64,000 nucleotides of DNA from Luteibacter sp. UNC138MFCol5.1. Its GTDB lineage: Bacteria; Pseudomonadota; Gammaproteobacteria; Xanthomonadales; Rhodanobacteraceae. The translations under genes and the position numbers were made by a program. The notes beneath the pieces were generated by a model, which worked only from the letters and a program-made list of their open reading frames with translations, was not told where the DNA came from and ran no database searches. The stretch is from the NCBI RefSeq assembly GCF_900110505.1, contig NZ_FODZ01000004.1, positions 250,143 through 314,142 on the forward strand, written 5' to 3'. This document shows positions 25,822-35,530 of this stretch, piece after piece (the first letter of the stretch is position 1; each line of letters begins with the position of its first letter).

Positions 25822-28800
25822 ATGGCTCGTCCGGTCGTCGTTACGCCTCATCGCCGGTCCGGTGGCCCACGCTTCGCCGCGCAGCGCCTCCTGCAGGCAT
25901 GTCTTGCTGTGCTCCTGCTCGTGTTTGCCACCGCGGCGGCTGCCGTCTCGCCTGATCGCGCCTTGTCGCAGCTGAGGCACGATCGCTGGACCGCCGACGA
26001 CGGCGCTCCGACTCAGATCATGTCGATCGCGCAGACGCCCGACGGATTTCTCTGGCTCGGATCGCGGCAGGGCCTCTACCGGTTCGACGGGACGCGCTTC
26101 GAGCGGATCGGCCGGATCGCGAACCAACCGATCGTCGATGACGACATTCTCAGCGTTTTTGCCGATGATGACGGTAGCGTCTGGATAGGATACGTGAGCG
26201 GCGGCATCAGCCGGTGGGGCGGCGCCCACCCCGCGAACTACGCCTATCAACGCGACGACGTTCCTCTGGGGTCCGTGATCGGATTCGGACGGGACGCGGG
26301 CGGCCGGTTGTGGGTCGCCACGTCGGTCGCGATCGCCTATCTGGATGTCGCCTCGGATACCTGGCGAAATGGCGCGGACATGGGTTTCGATCCGGCGTGG
26401 TCGCCACAACGGCTGTACGTCGATCGCGAGAAGGGCCTCTGGGTTGCATTTTCGGATGGAGGGAAGGCCGGTATCGCGCATCTGGCACCGGGTGCGAAAC
26501 GGTTCGAGCGATCCACGCAGTCCATCGATCACCCGTTCTTCGACCAGGCGGCCGATGGCACGCTCTGGGCGGCGGACGAGTGGGGCGTTCGTCCCCTTTC
26601 GCGGGCGACGCCGGTGCCGGGACACGCCGGCGCGACGGTCAGCTGGCTCGCATCGGACTTCAAGGCCGCAGGGCTTCGCTTCGACCGTGACGGCGCGATG
26701 TGGCTCGCAACGGTGGACGGGATCGCCCGCGTGCGCGATCCGGCCAGGCTGCACGCGCCCGACCCCCGGCATCCTGCCCCATCGCCCGAATACTTCGGCA
26801 CCGCTCAGGGACTTTCCTCCGAGGTCGTGTGGACCCTGTTCGAGGATCGCGAAGGCGATCTGTGGGCCGGCACGGCCAACGGCCTCGATCGCTTTCGCGA
26901 CAACGCGCTGGCCGCGATCCGCATGCCTCGAAGAGACCAGGCGTTTTCCGTCGAAGCCGACGCGGCGGGCCGTATCTGGGCGGCCAATCCTGACCGCGGG
27001 CCGGCCATCGTCACGCCCGATCCCGACCAGGCCGCCGGCGCGCGCGTGCAGGAAATCGACGGGGCGCAGGCGGGCGTCACTGCGATGCATCGCGATGCCA
27101 CGGGCATCCTCTGGGTGGGAGACGCGGACGGCGGGCTGTGGCGTAGCGACGGCACGCGGCTGCAGCCTGTCGCGTTGCCCCCGGAGGCGGACGGTGGCGG
27201 GCGGATCGTGACGTTGGCCAGCGATCGGGAAGGCGCGCTCTGGGTGAGCAAGGTCCATGGCGGCCTGCTGCGTTATCACGCGGGAACGTGGGAGGACCAG
27301 AACACCCGCTACGGGCTGGCACAACGGAGCACGCCGCGTGCCCTGACCGAGGACGCGCAGGGCCGGATGTGGTCCGATGCGGGACAGACGATCCGGGTCT
27401 TCGACAGGGGCAAGCGTCATGACTTCGATGACGCCGGGCCGGCGGTCGGTCGCATCGCGGTGCTTCGCGCCTGGAACCGCGAGCTGTGGATCGGTGGCGT
27501 GAAGGGCGTTTCCGTTCGCGTCGACGAGCGCTTTCGGCATCTCACCGGCCGCGGTGGCGAACCCTTCGAACGCACGGCCGGTATCGTCGTCTTGCCGAGC
27601 GGGGAGGCCTGGCTCGTCGGTCGGCCCGGCGTCACTCGAATTCCCGCCGACGAGATGGCACGCTGGCGCGCGCAGCCATCCTACGAGGTCGGGTTCGACC
27701 GCTTCGGTGCGCTGGACGGTTTGCGCGGCGCGACCGAGCAGAGTGGAGCGTCGCCGGTCGCGGCGGCCGACGGGGAGGGACGTGTCTGGTTCGCGACCAG
27801 CCGCGGCGTCCACTGGATCGATCCGCGGCACCTGATGTCCACCGACGGGCCACCGCCCGCCGACCCCGTCGTGCTGGCCTTGCGCATCGACGGGAAGCCC
27901 GCGCCGCTCGCCTCGTCGCTGACCGTGCCGGCGGGTAGCCAGGACCTGCAGATCGACTACACCGCGCCGTTCCTCCGCCAACCGGAGCGCGCCCGGTTTC
28001 GCTATCGTCTGGACGGACTCGACGGCGACTGGCAGGACGCGGGCGGACGTCGTGAGGCGCTCTACAGCAGACTTTCTCCGGGCACGTATCGATTCCGGCT
28101 GATGGCAAACGACGGGACAGCATCCTGGTCGGGGCGCGAAACCGGCCTGACCCTGGAGGTTACGCCGGCTTTCTGGCAAACCTGGTGGTTCGGGCTGACC
28201 GGCCTGCTGGTGGCACTGCTGCTCGTATGGTGGCTGGTGCGTTGGCGCGTGCAGATCGCGCGTGCAGGGCTGCAGCGAACGTATCGCGCTCGTGTCGTGG
28301 AGCGCGAGCGTATCGCTCGCGACCTGCACGACACGCTGCTGCAATCCACGCAGGCGCTGCTTTACCTGGTCGACGCCGCGAAGGCGCGACTCGAAAAGGG
28401 GGAAGGTCAGGCCGCGACGGACTCGCTTTCCCGAGCGATCAGGGAGGGCAACGCCGGGCTGGCCGAAAGCAGGGACCGCATCCGGGATCTTCGACGGAAT
28501 CCGGTGGAACCCGAAACGCTGGAAACCGCTCTCCGCGCTTTGCCCATGAAACTGGACATGCCTCCGGCGCTCGTCTACGAGGTCGACGTGCGTGGCGAGC
28601 CGGTGACCTGGCATGCGCCGGAGCAGGACGAGGTCTATCGGATCGCGCGCGAGGCGGTCGCCAATGCCGTCCGGCACGCCGGTGCCGGTCGCATCGGCGT
28701 TCGGGTCGCTTACGGATGGCTCAGCGTGCGGGTCGACGTCAGGGACGATGGTTGCGGCATCCCCGGCGAGCTCCTTGCGCGTGGCAGTCGCGACGGACAT

Positions 28801-28944
28801 TGGGGACTGACCGGCATGCACGAGCGGGCCAGGGTCCTAGGGGCCGCGCTTTCCGTCACGTCCCGGCCGGGGGAAGGCACCGTCGTACGGCTTCGCCTCT
28901 GGCGCTGGCGGGCGGTGAGGCGTGACGATCGGGGAGGGCCATGA
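25822..28944 (+). CDS. Sensor histidine kinase with two-component beta-propeller sensor domain
   Basis: A 1040-residue membrane kinase. Order: N-terminal signal/anchor (LLQACLAVLLLVFATAAAAV); a large periplasmic region of Reg_prop repeats (e.g. QTPDGFLWLGSRQGLYRFDG, DREGDLWAGTANGLDRF) forming a beta-propeller; a Y_Y_Y domain (LQIDYTAPFLRQPERARFRYRLDG); one transmembrane helix near 795-815; a HisKA_3 domain with H836 in ERIARDLHDTLLQ; and a HATPase (IAREAVANAVRHAG, DDGCGIPG). Such sensors often detect saccharides or other small molecules. It follows its response regulator in one operon. Confidence 0.9.
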   Translation: MARPVVVTPHRRSGGPRFAAQRLLQACLAVLLLVFATAAAAVSPDRALSQLRHDRWTADDGAPTQIMSIAQTPDGFLWLGSRQGLYRFDGTRFERIGRIANQPIVDDDILSVFADDDGSVWIGYVSGGISRWGGAHPANYAYQRDDVPLGSVIGFGRDAGGRLWVATSVAIAYLDVASDTWRNGADMGFDPAWSPQRLYVDREKGLWVAFSDGGKAGIAHLAPGAKRFERSTQSIDHPFFDQAADGTLWAADEWGVRPLSRATPVPGHAGATVSWLASDFKAAGLRFDRDGAMWLATVDGIARVRDPARLHAPDPRHPAPSPEYFGTAQGLSSEVVWTLFEDREGDLWAGTANGLDRFRDNALAAIRMPRRDQAFSVEADAAGRIWAANPDRGPAIVTPDPDQAAGARVQEIDGAQAGVTAMHRDATGILWVGDADGGLWRSDGTRLQPVALPPEADGGGRIVTLASDREGALWVSKVHGGLLRYHAGTWEDQNTRYGLAQRSTPRALTEDAQGRMWSDAGQTIRVFDRGKRHDFDDAGPAVGRIAVLRAWNRELWIGGVKGVSVRVDERFRHLTGRGGEPFERTAGIVVLPSGEAWLVGRPGVTRIPADEMARWRAQPSYEVGFDRFGALDGLRGATEQSGASPVAAADGEGRVWFATSRGVHWIDPRHLMSTDGPPPADPVVLALRIDGKPAPLASSLTVPAGSQDLQIDYTAPFLRQPERARFRYRLDGLDGDWQDAGGRREALYSRLSPGTYRFRLMANDGTASWSGRETGLTLEVTPAFWQTWWFGLTGLLVALLLVWWLVRWRVQIARAGLQRTYRARVVERERIARDLHDTLLQSTQALLYLVDAAKARLEKGEGQAATDSLSRAIREGNAGLAESRDRIRDLRRNPVEPETLETALRALPMKLDMPPALVYEVDVRGEPVTWHAPEQDEVYRIAREAVANAVRHAGAGRIGVRVAYGWLSVRVDVRDDGCGIPGELLARGSRDGHWGLTGMHERARVLGAALSVTSRPGEGTVVRLRLWRWRAVRRDDRGGP

Positions 28945-29123
28945 CCCGCCGCGCGGGTGACGTCGTCCCTGAGTCGTCGAGTACCCCGTCTAGCCGAGCA
29001 AGGACCTTCTTTCGCAGCCAGACACCTGGGAAGCTTGCCGGTCCGACCGCGACCTCCTAGCATCCGAGGGTAGCCAGGGGGCGCGTTTATTCGGCCGCCA
29101 GTGTCTGGGCAGGGAATGATGCG

Positions 29124-29666
29124 ATGTCGCGAACCCGAGTCATGCAAGCGCTTCTATGGGCTTCGACGCTCGCGTGGGCCGTCGGCCTCGGCGCGAAGCT
29201 CTTCGACCTTGTCGTGGTCGCCGGCGCCTGGGGGGCATCCCCGCCCGGTTCCTTCGCGTTGTTGCCCTATGGGTCGAAATACCCCGTGACGCCTGGCGGA
29301 TTCTTCCAGCCCTTGTCGGCCGTCATGGCGCTCGCGATGCTCGGCGCCCTGGTCGCCGGGTGGCGGCAACCTCGTCCACTCCGCCACTGGCTCATCACGG
29401 GTGCGGTCGCGTTCGTGCTGATCTGGGCGATCACGCCAACGGTCTTCTGGCCGATGATCAACGAGCAGTACTCCATCGCGACCGGTAAGGCGTCCGTCAG
29501 CGTGCCCGAGGCGGTCCACCTGACCACCCGATGGATAGCGTGGGATTCGTTTCGCATCGCGCTCATCGCCATCGGCTTCATCGCCTCCGTACGATCGCTC
29601 ACCCTGGCGACACCGGGCCTTCCACCGGATGCGACTATTTCAGGCCCTCGTAAACGATCCGCGTGA
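29124..29666 (+). CDS. Four-helix membrane protein, unknown
   Basis: A 180-residue inner-membrane protein with four hydrophobic helices (about 7-35, 62-82, 88-108 and 138-158). The loops carry tryptophans and a PTVFWPMINEQY segment. It resembles DUF1772-like small membrane proteins, but this is only a pattern impression. It stands alone, and its 3' end overlaps the end of the convergent metallo-hydrolase gene by about 30 bases. Confidence 0.65.
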   Translation: MSRTRVMQALLWASTLAWAVGLGAKLFDLVVVAGAWGASPPGSFALLPYGSKYPVTPGGFFQPLSAVMALAMLGALVAGWRQPRPLRHWLITGAVAFVLIWAITPTVFWPMINEQYSIATGKASVSVPEAVHLTTRWIAWDSFRIALIAIGFIASVRSLTLATPGLPPDATISGPRKRSA

Positions 29667-30585
29667 AGAAGTCCGGCGTGATGAGGAACTTTCCGTAGAC
29701 CGCGTCGTAGCGTGCCGTGGGCTTCGCGGCGATGACTTCCTCGAGTGACTTGCCCTGTTTCTTCAGCGCCGCCACGTTGTCACGGATGCCGGCCAGCATG
29801 TCGCGAAAATCCCTGAACTGCTTTTTCGTTCCCACGGGGCCGTGGCCCGGCACGAGGATCACGTCGTCGTCGAGCCGCGCGAGGATCGCGTCGTCGGCCT
29901 GGATCATCCCGTCGATACCGCCGCCGTGCTCGTTGTCGATGAACGGATAGACGCCGTTCCAGAACAGGTCGCCAAGCGCGGCGACGTTGGCTTCCTTGAA
30001 GACGACGTAGAGATCGGTATCCGTATGGGATGGCTGCAACAGTCGCACCTCCACCGTCTGGCCGGCGAAGCGATACGTCTTGTCCGCCGTGAGGATCTCG
30101 GTCGGCATCCCGTCCCTGGCGATCGCCTTGAACGTGTAATCCCACATCGTCACGTGCGTGTCGACGGCTAGCCGCTTCGCCGTCTCGCGCGTGGCGACGA
30201 TCGTCGCGCCTTGTTCCGCGACCCATGGATTGCCGTCGGTATGATCCCAGTGGTAGTGCGTATCGATGACGTATTTCGGCGGCGCGCCGCTGATGGCCGC
30301 CAGCGCCTTCTCGACGCGGGGGCGGGACACGGCGATACCGGCGTCGACGAGGAGTTTCCCGTCCGGCCCGTTCAGCACGGTGATGTTGCCGCCAGAGCCG
30401 GATAGCATCGTCAGGGGGCCCCTGAGCGGTGTTGCGGTGATCGGCGTGGTCTGCGCGGCTTCGTTGATCGTGACGACCGGGCTGACCTGCCGGACCGCCT
30501 GGGCATGGGCGGCCGTGGCCACTGCGATGGCGACGGCGGGCAGGGCAACTGTCAGGATCAGGGCGGGGCGCATTGGCTTGTTCAT
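29635..30585 (-). CDS. Exported MBL-fold metallo-hydrolase
   Basis: A 316-residue metallo-beta-lactamase-fold enzyme with a signal peptide (LILTVALPAVAIAVATAAHA). The zinc-binding motif H-x-H-x-D-H appears as THYHWDHTDGN. Later ligands are seen in LQPSHTDTDLYV (His), LGDLFWNG (Asp) and VPGHGPVG (His). The overall look is the subclass B3-like or QuiP-type periplasmic hydrolase rather than a proven beta-lactamase. The ATG at 30585 (MNKPMRPAL) has a GGGAG site. Its last bases overlap the convergent membrane protein gene. Confidence 0.85.
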   Translation of the reverse strand: MNKPMRPALILTVALPAVAIAVATAAHAQAVRQVSPVVTINEAAQTTPITATPLRGPLTMLSGSGGNITVLNGPDGKLLVDAGIAVSRPRVEKALAAISGAPPKYVIDTHYHWDHTDGNPWVAEQGATIVATRETAKRLAVDTHVTMWDYTFKAIARDGMPTEILTADKTYRFAGQTVEVRLLQPSHTDTDLYVVFKEANVAALGDLFWNGVYPFIDNEHGGGIDGMIQADDAILARLDDDVILVPGHGPVGTKKQFRDFRDMLAGIRDNVAALKKQGKSLEEVIAAKPTARYDAVYGKFLITPDFFTRIVYEGLK

Positions 30586-30746
30586 GAGGACTCCCCAGGG
30601 CGGGACGTCGGTGGCCATGGGCATTGGGCACCCCGGAAGTCCGGGCGTCTTGTCGGAACCTCGGGGTTTTCGGAGAAAACGACCCTCCCGGCGCCCTGGC
30701 AAGCAACATGGGACAGCCGTCCCGGCAGCAAACGCGGTAAAACGTC

Positions 30747-31265
30747 GTGGACTTCCGCAACGAGGCCCGCCGTGCCGTGACCGCTCGCCGCCTGGTTCCC
30801 ATCGTTCTGTGCGCGCTCGCGACCGTCGCGCATGCGGACCAAGAGTACGTCGACCCGGTGTTCTGCTATCGCGTGGTGCTGCCCGATGCCGCGGCACGAA
30901 CGGTGCGCCACGACGACGGCGCCGTGTCGTTCGACGTCGCCGGCCCTTGCCCGGGCGCCGCGTGCATCCGGCTCGACATCGCGTCCGCCTACCATGGGGC
31001 CCCGCTTCCCTCCGGTTCGCTCGCTCGCGCGACCGGCACGTGGCGGGCGGTGTCGCGATCCGTGCGCGATGTCGCCGGCCAACGTTGGGAGCTGACGCGA
31101 CGGACCCTTGGCGATCGGCGAGCGCAATCGTTCGAATACACCCATGCGCTGGACGGTTCACGTCACGTCGTGACCGTGCTGTACATGGAAGCAGGCAGGG
31201 CGCAGGCCCTCGACGCCGCGCATGCCGTGCTCGCGTCGTGGCGCTGGGTCAGTGCGTGCTTGTAG
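30747..31265 (+). CDS. Exported hypothetical protein
   Basis: A 172-residue protein with a signal peptide (RRLVPIVLCALATVAHA). The mature part is beta-rich with four cysteines (VFCYRV, GPCPGAACI and the terminal SACL), so disulfides are likely. I do not recognise the family. The start shown is GTG; an internal GTG at 30777 is equally possible and keeps the signal peptide. The 3' end overlaps the convergent kinase gene by 17 bases. Confidence 0.55.
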   Translation: MDFRNEARRAVTARRLVPIVLCALATVAHADQEYVDPVFCYRVVLPDAAARTVRHDDGAVSFDVAGPCPGAACIRLDIASAYHGAPLPSGSLARATGTWRAVSRSVRDVAGQRWELTRRTLGDRRAQSFEYTHALDGSRHVVTVLYMEAGRAQALDAAHAVLASWRWVSACL

Positions 31266-34200
31266 GTGGCACGCGACGTCCCGCTGCGCGCACGCGCGCA
31301 TGCAGCGTGGGAAGGCGCAGCGGTGCGGCGATCGACACGTCGGTTCCCCTGGGGGAGGACGCGATGTCGAAGTGGGCGCCGATGCGCGCCGCGCGTTCGC
31401 GCATCCCCGTGATACCCCAGTGGCCCGCATCTGCCGCGCATCCATCGATCACGGTGGCGGCCATGCCCTGTCCGTCGTCGCGCACATGCGCGACGATGCC
31501 GCGCTCGGACGCCGTCAGGGAGGCCTCGATGCGCGACGCCTGAGCGTGCCGCACGGCATTGATCATTGCTTCCCTGACGATGGAGAGCACTTCGTCGGCG
31601 ACGGCGGGATCCATCGCATGGTCGGCCACATGCGTGGACGTGTCGATCGGAATCGGCGACGCCTGGCGCAGCACGCGCGCGACCTCGCCGATCGCATCCA
31701 GCAGTTCACCGGTGGATTCGATCCGCGCCCGCAGTTCCCGCACCCGGTCGCGACCTTCGACGACGAAATCGCTCGCCAGCCGAAGGCTGTCGTCGAGCTG
31801 CTTCCTGAGCGGGTCGTCGCCCCGCAGGCTGGCCGCGATGGACTGGAACTTAAGGATGATGCCATAGATCGCCTGCAGGAGGGTGTCGTGCAGGTCGCGC
31901 GCGATGCGCTCGCGCTCTTCGTGCCGGACGCTCGCCTGCACACGGATCTCGCGCGCCATGGCGCGCGTCCTCGACACATAGGCGAGCCCGACCAGCGCGA
32001 GCAGGAGCAGCGCCACGACGGCACGAAACCACCACGTCTGCCAGAAGTGGGGAGCGATCGACAGCGACACCGTCGCGCCTTGCTCGTTCCAGACATCCTG
32101 GTCGTTCGAACCGATCACCTCGAAGCGGTAGGTGCCCGGGCCGAGGTTCGTGTAATACGCCTTGCGCCGCGTGCCCGGATCGATCCACGCCGCATCCTCG
32201 CCGACCAGCCGGTAGCGGAAGCGAACGCGCGACGGCGACGTGAGGCTCAGCGCCGTGTAGCCGATTTCGAGCGTGCTCACGCCGGCAGGGAGGTCCACGC
32301 TCGCCGAAAGCGGAAACGCCTTTTCGTTCGCGACGATCGAGCGGATGTAGACCGGCGGCCGCAGCCGGTTGCCACCGGGCGCGGCCGGGTCGAGCCAGTA
32401 GGCGTTCTCGTTCGTGAGGAACCAGAGGCGTCCGGCATCGTCGAGCGCCATCGTGCCGACCGGCTGCCCCTGGCGCGCGCTCCCCGCGATGCCGTCGCGG
32501 AAGTCGAAGACGCGCAACGCGGGCCGGTAAGCCGCATCGTCGAACGCGCGGCCGAGTTCGCCGTCGCCGAAGCGTACGACGCCGCGCCCCGCGTTGACCC
32601 AGACCTCGCCATCGCGCGTCTGCGCGATGCCGGTGACGCCGGTGAGCGCGGCGAAGTCGCGGTCGGTCAGCGAGCGGAGCTGGCCGTTGCGCAGGGTCGC
32701 CAGCCCCGCGCTACCGCCGAAGATCACGCCGGACCGCGTCGACGCGATCGTGTTGACGGGACCGATCTCGCGACCGGCCTCGAATCGATAGACGCGCTCG
32801 GCGCCCGACGGATCGACGTGCAGCAGCGCCCCGTCGCCGAAGCCCAGCCATACCGAGCCGTCGTCGGCGACGGCGCCGGTGGTGGGGCTTGCCTCCACGT
32901 CGCCGCTGCGCGGTCGCCACGGCTTCCACGCGCCACCGACCCATCGGTGCACTCCGAGGCCTTCGATCGACGTCCAGACCGCACCGTCCGGCGCCGAGGC
33001 GATGAACTTGAGCCGTGACGCGTAGAGGTGGCCGGGCAGGGGCACCTTGATGAGCCGACTGCCGTCGTATCGGTACAGATCGTGGAAGCCGATGATCCAG
33101 AGGGTGTCGTCCCGCTGGTGGAAGACACCGAGCACCGTGTCCGGGATGCCGTCGACGATCGTGGCGAAGCGCTCGCCATCGAGGCGATAGACGCGGTCGC
33201 TGTCCGAAAGCCAGAGCCGCCCAGCCGCGTCCTTGCCGATGCCCAGGTGCGCCTTCGGCGCGAGGTGGAAGTCGCGAAGGGTTCCGACGGGTCCGCGATG
33301 GTAGCTGTCGAGGCCCAGCCCGGTGCCGACCCAGACCGTTCCTTCGCGGTCGACGGCGACGGGGATCGCGGTATTGGCCGTCAACGACAGCGGTGCCTCG
33401 AACCTGTCGCCGATCGTCGCATCGACGACGTTCTCGCCGGCGCCAGGCAGCGCCTCCCGCGCGACGCGAAACACCGCGGCGTTGTCCAGCGCCGTCGCCC
33501 AGAGGCTGCCGCCATGGTCGAACGTCATGCGGGCGGCGGCGTGCGCGGCGCTGACGGGGAGGCGATCCGGATCCGTGGCCAACGGATGCGACGCCGAGAG
33601 GCCGGGCAGGGGGCGCGTGCCATGCAGGCGGTCCGATATCCATAACGTGCCTTCGCCGTTGATGGCCATCGTTGCTCCGGGGGCCAGCGCGACGTTGGTC
33701 GACTCGAAGCGCTTCGCACCCCGCGGGAGGTAGACCAGCCGGTTGACGGCGGCGACCCAAAGCGTGCCTTCGCGGTCCACGGCCACCCAGTCCGCGCGGT
33801 CCACCGGGTAGTTCCAGTCGCGTCCGATCGTGCGCCAGTGCGTGCCGTCGAAGCGGCCCAGCCCTTGTCCCGACGCCGCCCACACCTCGCCGTCGAGCCC
33901 CTCGGCGAAACCGTAGACCCATCCCGGTGGAAAGCCGTCGCGCGTGGTCCACGAGCGGAGGGTGCCGTTCTTCAGATGGGTGGCGCCGCCGTCGTACGAG
34001 CCGATCCACAAGCCGCCGTCGCGCATGAAGGCGAGCGCGGTGAGGTTCGTGGCCACGAGGTGCTGTCCCGACGAGGGCTGGTAGCGGCTGAACTCCACGC
34101 CGTCGAATCGATACAGACCGCTACCCGTGCCCAGCCATAGGTAACCATCGGGACCCTGTTCGATCGCGCAGATCGCCGGCGGCGCGCCATCCTGGATCGT

Positions 34201-34329
34201 CCAGGTCTGGTGCACGTACTGCGCCGGCTGGACGATGGCGGGTGGCACGCCGGCCGCGGCGACGGCGACGGGCACCAGCCACCACGCCAGCCATGGAATA
34301 ACGCTTGGAATGAGGCGTTCGATGCGCAC
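31249..34329 (-). CDS. Sensor histidine kinase with two-component beta-propeller sensor domain
   Basis: A 1026-residue kinase built like the one at 25822-28944: signal/anchor, a long series of Reg_prop repeats (IEQGPDGYLWLGTGSGLYRFDG, FMRDGGLWIGSYDGG, DREGTLWVAAVNRLVYL), a Y_Y_Y domain (LEIGYTALSLTSPSRVRFRYRLVG), one membrane helix (WWFRAVVALLLLALVGLAYV), HisKA_3 with H814 in ERIARDLHDTLLQAIYG, and a HATPase (IVREAMINAVRHAQ, VRDDGQGM). It is divergent from its likely partner, the NarL-type regulator at 34490. The stimulus is unknown. Confidence 0.9.
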   Translation of the reverse strand: MRIERLIPSVIPWLAWWLVPVAVAAAGVPPAIVQPAQYVHQTWTIQDGAPPAICAIEQGPDGYLWLGTGSGLYRFDGVEFSRYQPSSGQHLVATNLTALAFMRDGGLWIGSYDGGATHLKNGTLRSWTTRDGFPPGWVYGFAEGLDGEVWAASGQGLGRFDGTHWRTIGRDWNYPVDRADWVAVDREGTLWVAAVNRLVYLPRGAKRFESTNVALAPGATMAINGEGTLWISDRLHGTRPLPGLSASHPLATDPDRLPVSAAHAAARMTFDHGGSLWATALDNAAVFRVAREALPGAGENVVDATIGDRFEAPLSLTANTAIPVAVDREGTVWVGTGLGLDSYHRGPVGTLRDFHLAPKAHLGIGKDAAGRLWLSDSDRVYRLDGERFATIVDGIPDTVLGVFHQRDDTLWIIGFHDLYRYDGSRLIKVPLPGHLYASRLKFIASAPDGAVWTSIEGLGVHRWVGGAWKPWRPRSGDVEASPTTGAVADDGSVWLGFGDGALLHVDPSGAERVYRFEAGREIGPVNTIASTRSGVIFGGSAGLATLRNGQLRSLTDRDFAALTGVTGIAQTRDGEVWVNAGRGVVRFGDGELGRAFDDAAYRPALRVFDFRDGIAGSARQGQPVGTMALDDAGRLWFLTNENAYWLDPAAPGGNRLRPPVYIRSIVANEKAFPLSASVDLPAGVSTLEIGYTALSLTSPSRVRFRYRLVGEDAAWIDPGTRRKAYYTNLGPGTYRFEVIGSNDQDVWNEQGATVSLSIAPHFWQTWWFRAVVALLLLALVGLAYVSRTRAMAREIRVQASVRHEERERIARDLHDTLLQAIYGIILKFQSIAASLRGDDPLRKQLDDSLRLASDFVVEGRDRVRELRARIESTGELLDAIGEVARVLRQASPIPIDTSTHVADHAMDPAVADEVLSIVREAMINAVRHAQASRIEASLTASERGIVAHVRDDGQGMAATVIDGCAADAGHWGITGMRERAARIGAHFDIASSPRGTDVSIAAPLRLPTLHARVRAAGRRVPPTSTH

Positions 34330-34489
34330 TCGCGGCCTGGCCCATGTGTCGGGGGAGCCGTTATATACCGGAGCCGGGCCGACACGATTGCCCGTTCCCC
34401 GCCTGGCGCGTCTACCCCATCGGGTAATTGCGCACGTTCACCCGTGCGTCGCCTAATGGAGTCAGAGAATATGGCGCAGGGAGCGAAGC

Positions 34490-35119
34490 GTGGGCAACGC
34501 GCGACCCATCCGGGTCCTCATCGTCGACGACCACCCGATGATGCGGGACGGGCTGCGTTCGACCATCGGCCCGGAGCCCGACATGCTCGTGGTGGGCGAA
34601 GCGGCCGACGGCTCGGACGCCATCGCCATGGTGGACGCGCTGTCGCCCGACGTGACGCTGCTGGACCTGCAGATGCCGAAGGTCGACGGTCTCCAGGCGT
34701 TGACGACGATACGCCGGCGGCATCCGTCCACGGGCGTGGTCGTGTTCACCGTGTATCCGGGCGACGCGCGCGTCACCCAGGCGCTGCATCTCGGTGCGAC
34801 GTCGTACCTGCTGAAGTCCGCCAGCCGGGACGACATCCTCGAGGCCATTCGCGCCTGCGCCGTGGGACGGCAGATCGTCGCTCCCGAGGTCAGCGAGGCG
34901 CTGGCGGCACACCGCGGCATGGAATGCCTGACGGTGCGCGAGCTCGCGGTCCTGCGGCTGGTCAAGGAAGGCATGACCAACCGCCTGATCGCCGATTGCC
35001 TCTACATCACCGAGGACACGGTGAAGGCGCACATGAAGAGCATCCTCGCGAAGCTCGGTGCGACGGACAGGACGCATGCGGTCACCATCGCGTCGCGACG
35101 CGGATTCATCGATTCATGA
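34490..35119 (+). CDS. NarL/FixJ family response regulator
   Basis: A 209-residue response regulator with a receiver domain (DD at 13-14, D59 in VTLLDLQMPK, LLKSA lysine) and a LuxR helix-turn-helix (LTVRELAVLRLVKEGMTNRLIADCLYITEDTVKAHMKSILAKL). The start is GTG with an AGGGAG site. It is divergent from the propeller kinase at 34329, its probable partner. The stop is overlapped by a possible ATG (35116) of the downstream winged-helix gene, so the two may be coupled. Confidence 0.9.
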   Translation: MGNARPIRVLIVDDHPMMRDGLRSTIGPEPDMLVVGEAADGSDAIAMVDALSPDVTLLDLQMPKVDGLQALTTIRRRHPSTGVVVFTVYPGDARVTQALHLGATSYLLKSASRDDILEAIRACAVGRQIVAPEVSEALAAHRGMECLTVRELAVLRLVKEGMTNRLIADCLYITEDTVKAHMKSILAKLGATDRTHAVTIASRRGFIDS

Positions 35120-35142
35120 GGCCCGAGGGCCGGGAGTTCACG

Positions 35143-35508
35143 ATGAAAGCTGTCTACCTCTTCGGACCCTATCGGCTGGATCCGGCAAGGCGGAGCCTTC
35201 TGCGCCACGGCGCCGAAGTCGTGCTGGGAAGCCGGGCGTTCGACACCCTGGTCGCCATCGTCGAGGGTCGCGGTGCGATCGTCTCGCCACGCGAGATCAT
35301 GGCCAAGGCGTGGGGTGGTCTCGTGGTCGGCGATTCCAACGTGCGCGTGCAGATCGCGAACCTCCGCAAGGCACTGGGTTGCGGCAAGGACGGCGGTCGA
35401 TACATCGCGAGCGTCGCGGGCCGTGGCTACTGCTTCGTCGCCGACATCGAGCAGGTCAGGGAAACGGTGCGCGTCGCGGGCGGCATGGACCTCGTTCGCG
35501 TCGCCTGA
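35143..35508 (+). CDS. Stand-alone winged-helix DNA-binding protein (OmpR/CadC type)
   Basis: A 121-residue protein that is almost only a Trans_reg_C winged helix: FGPYRLDPARRSLLRHGAEVVLGSRAFDTLVAIVEGRG, then VSPREIMAKAWGGLVVGDSNVRVQIANLRKALG and the wing YIASVAGRGYCFVA. No receiver or membrane segment is present. The ATG at 35143 has a GGGAG site; a start at 35116 overlapping the previous stop is also possible. It lies directly after a NarL regulator, so both probably belong to one regulatory unit. Confidence 0.78.
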   Translation: MKAVYLFGPYRLDPARRSLLRHGAEVVLGSRAFDTLVAIVEGRGAIVSPREIMAKAWGGLVVGDSNVRVQIANLRKALGCGKDGGRYIASVAGRGYCFVADIEQVRETVRVAGGMDLVRVA

Positions 35509-35530
35509 CCGCCGTGGTGATCCGGCGGCG

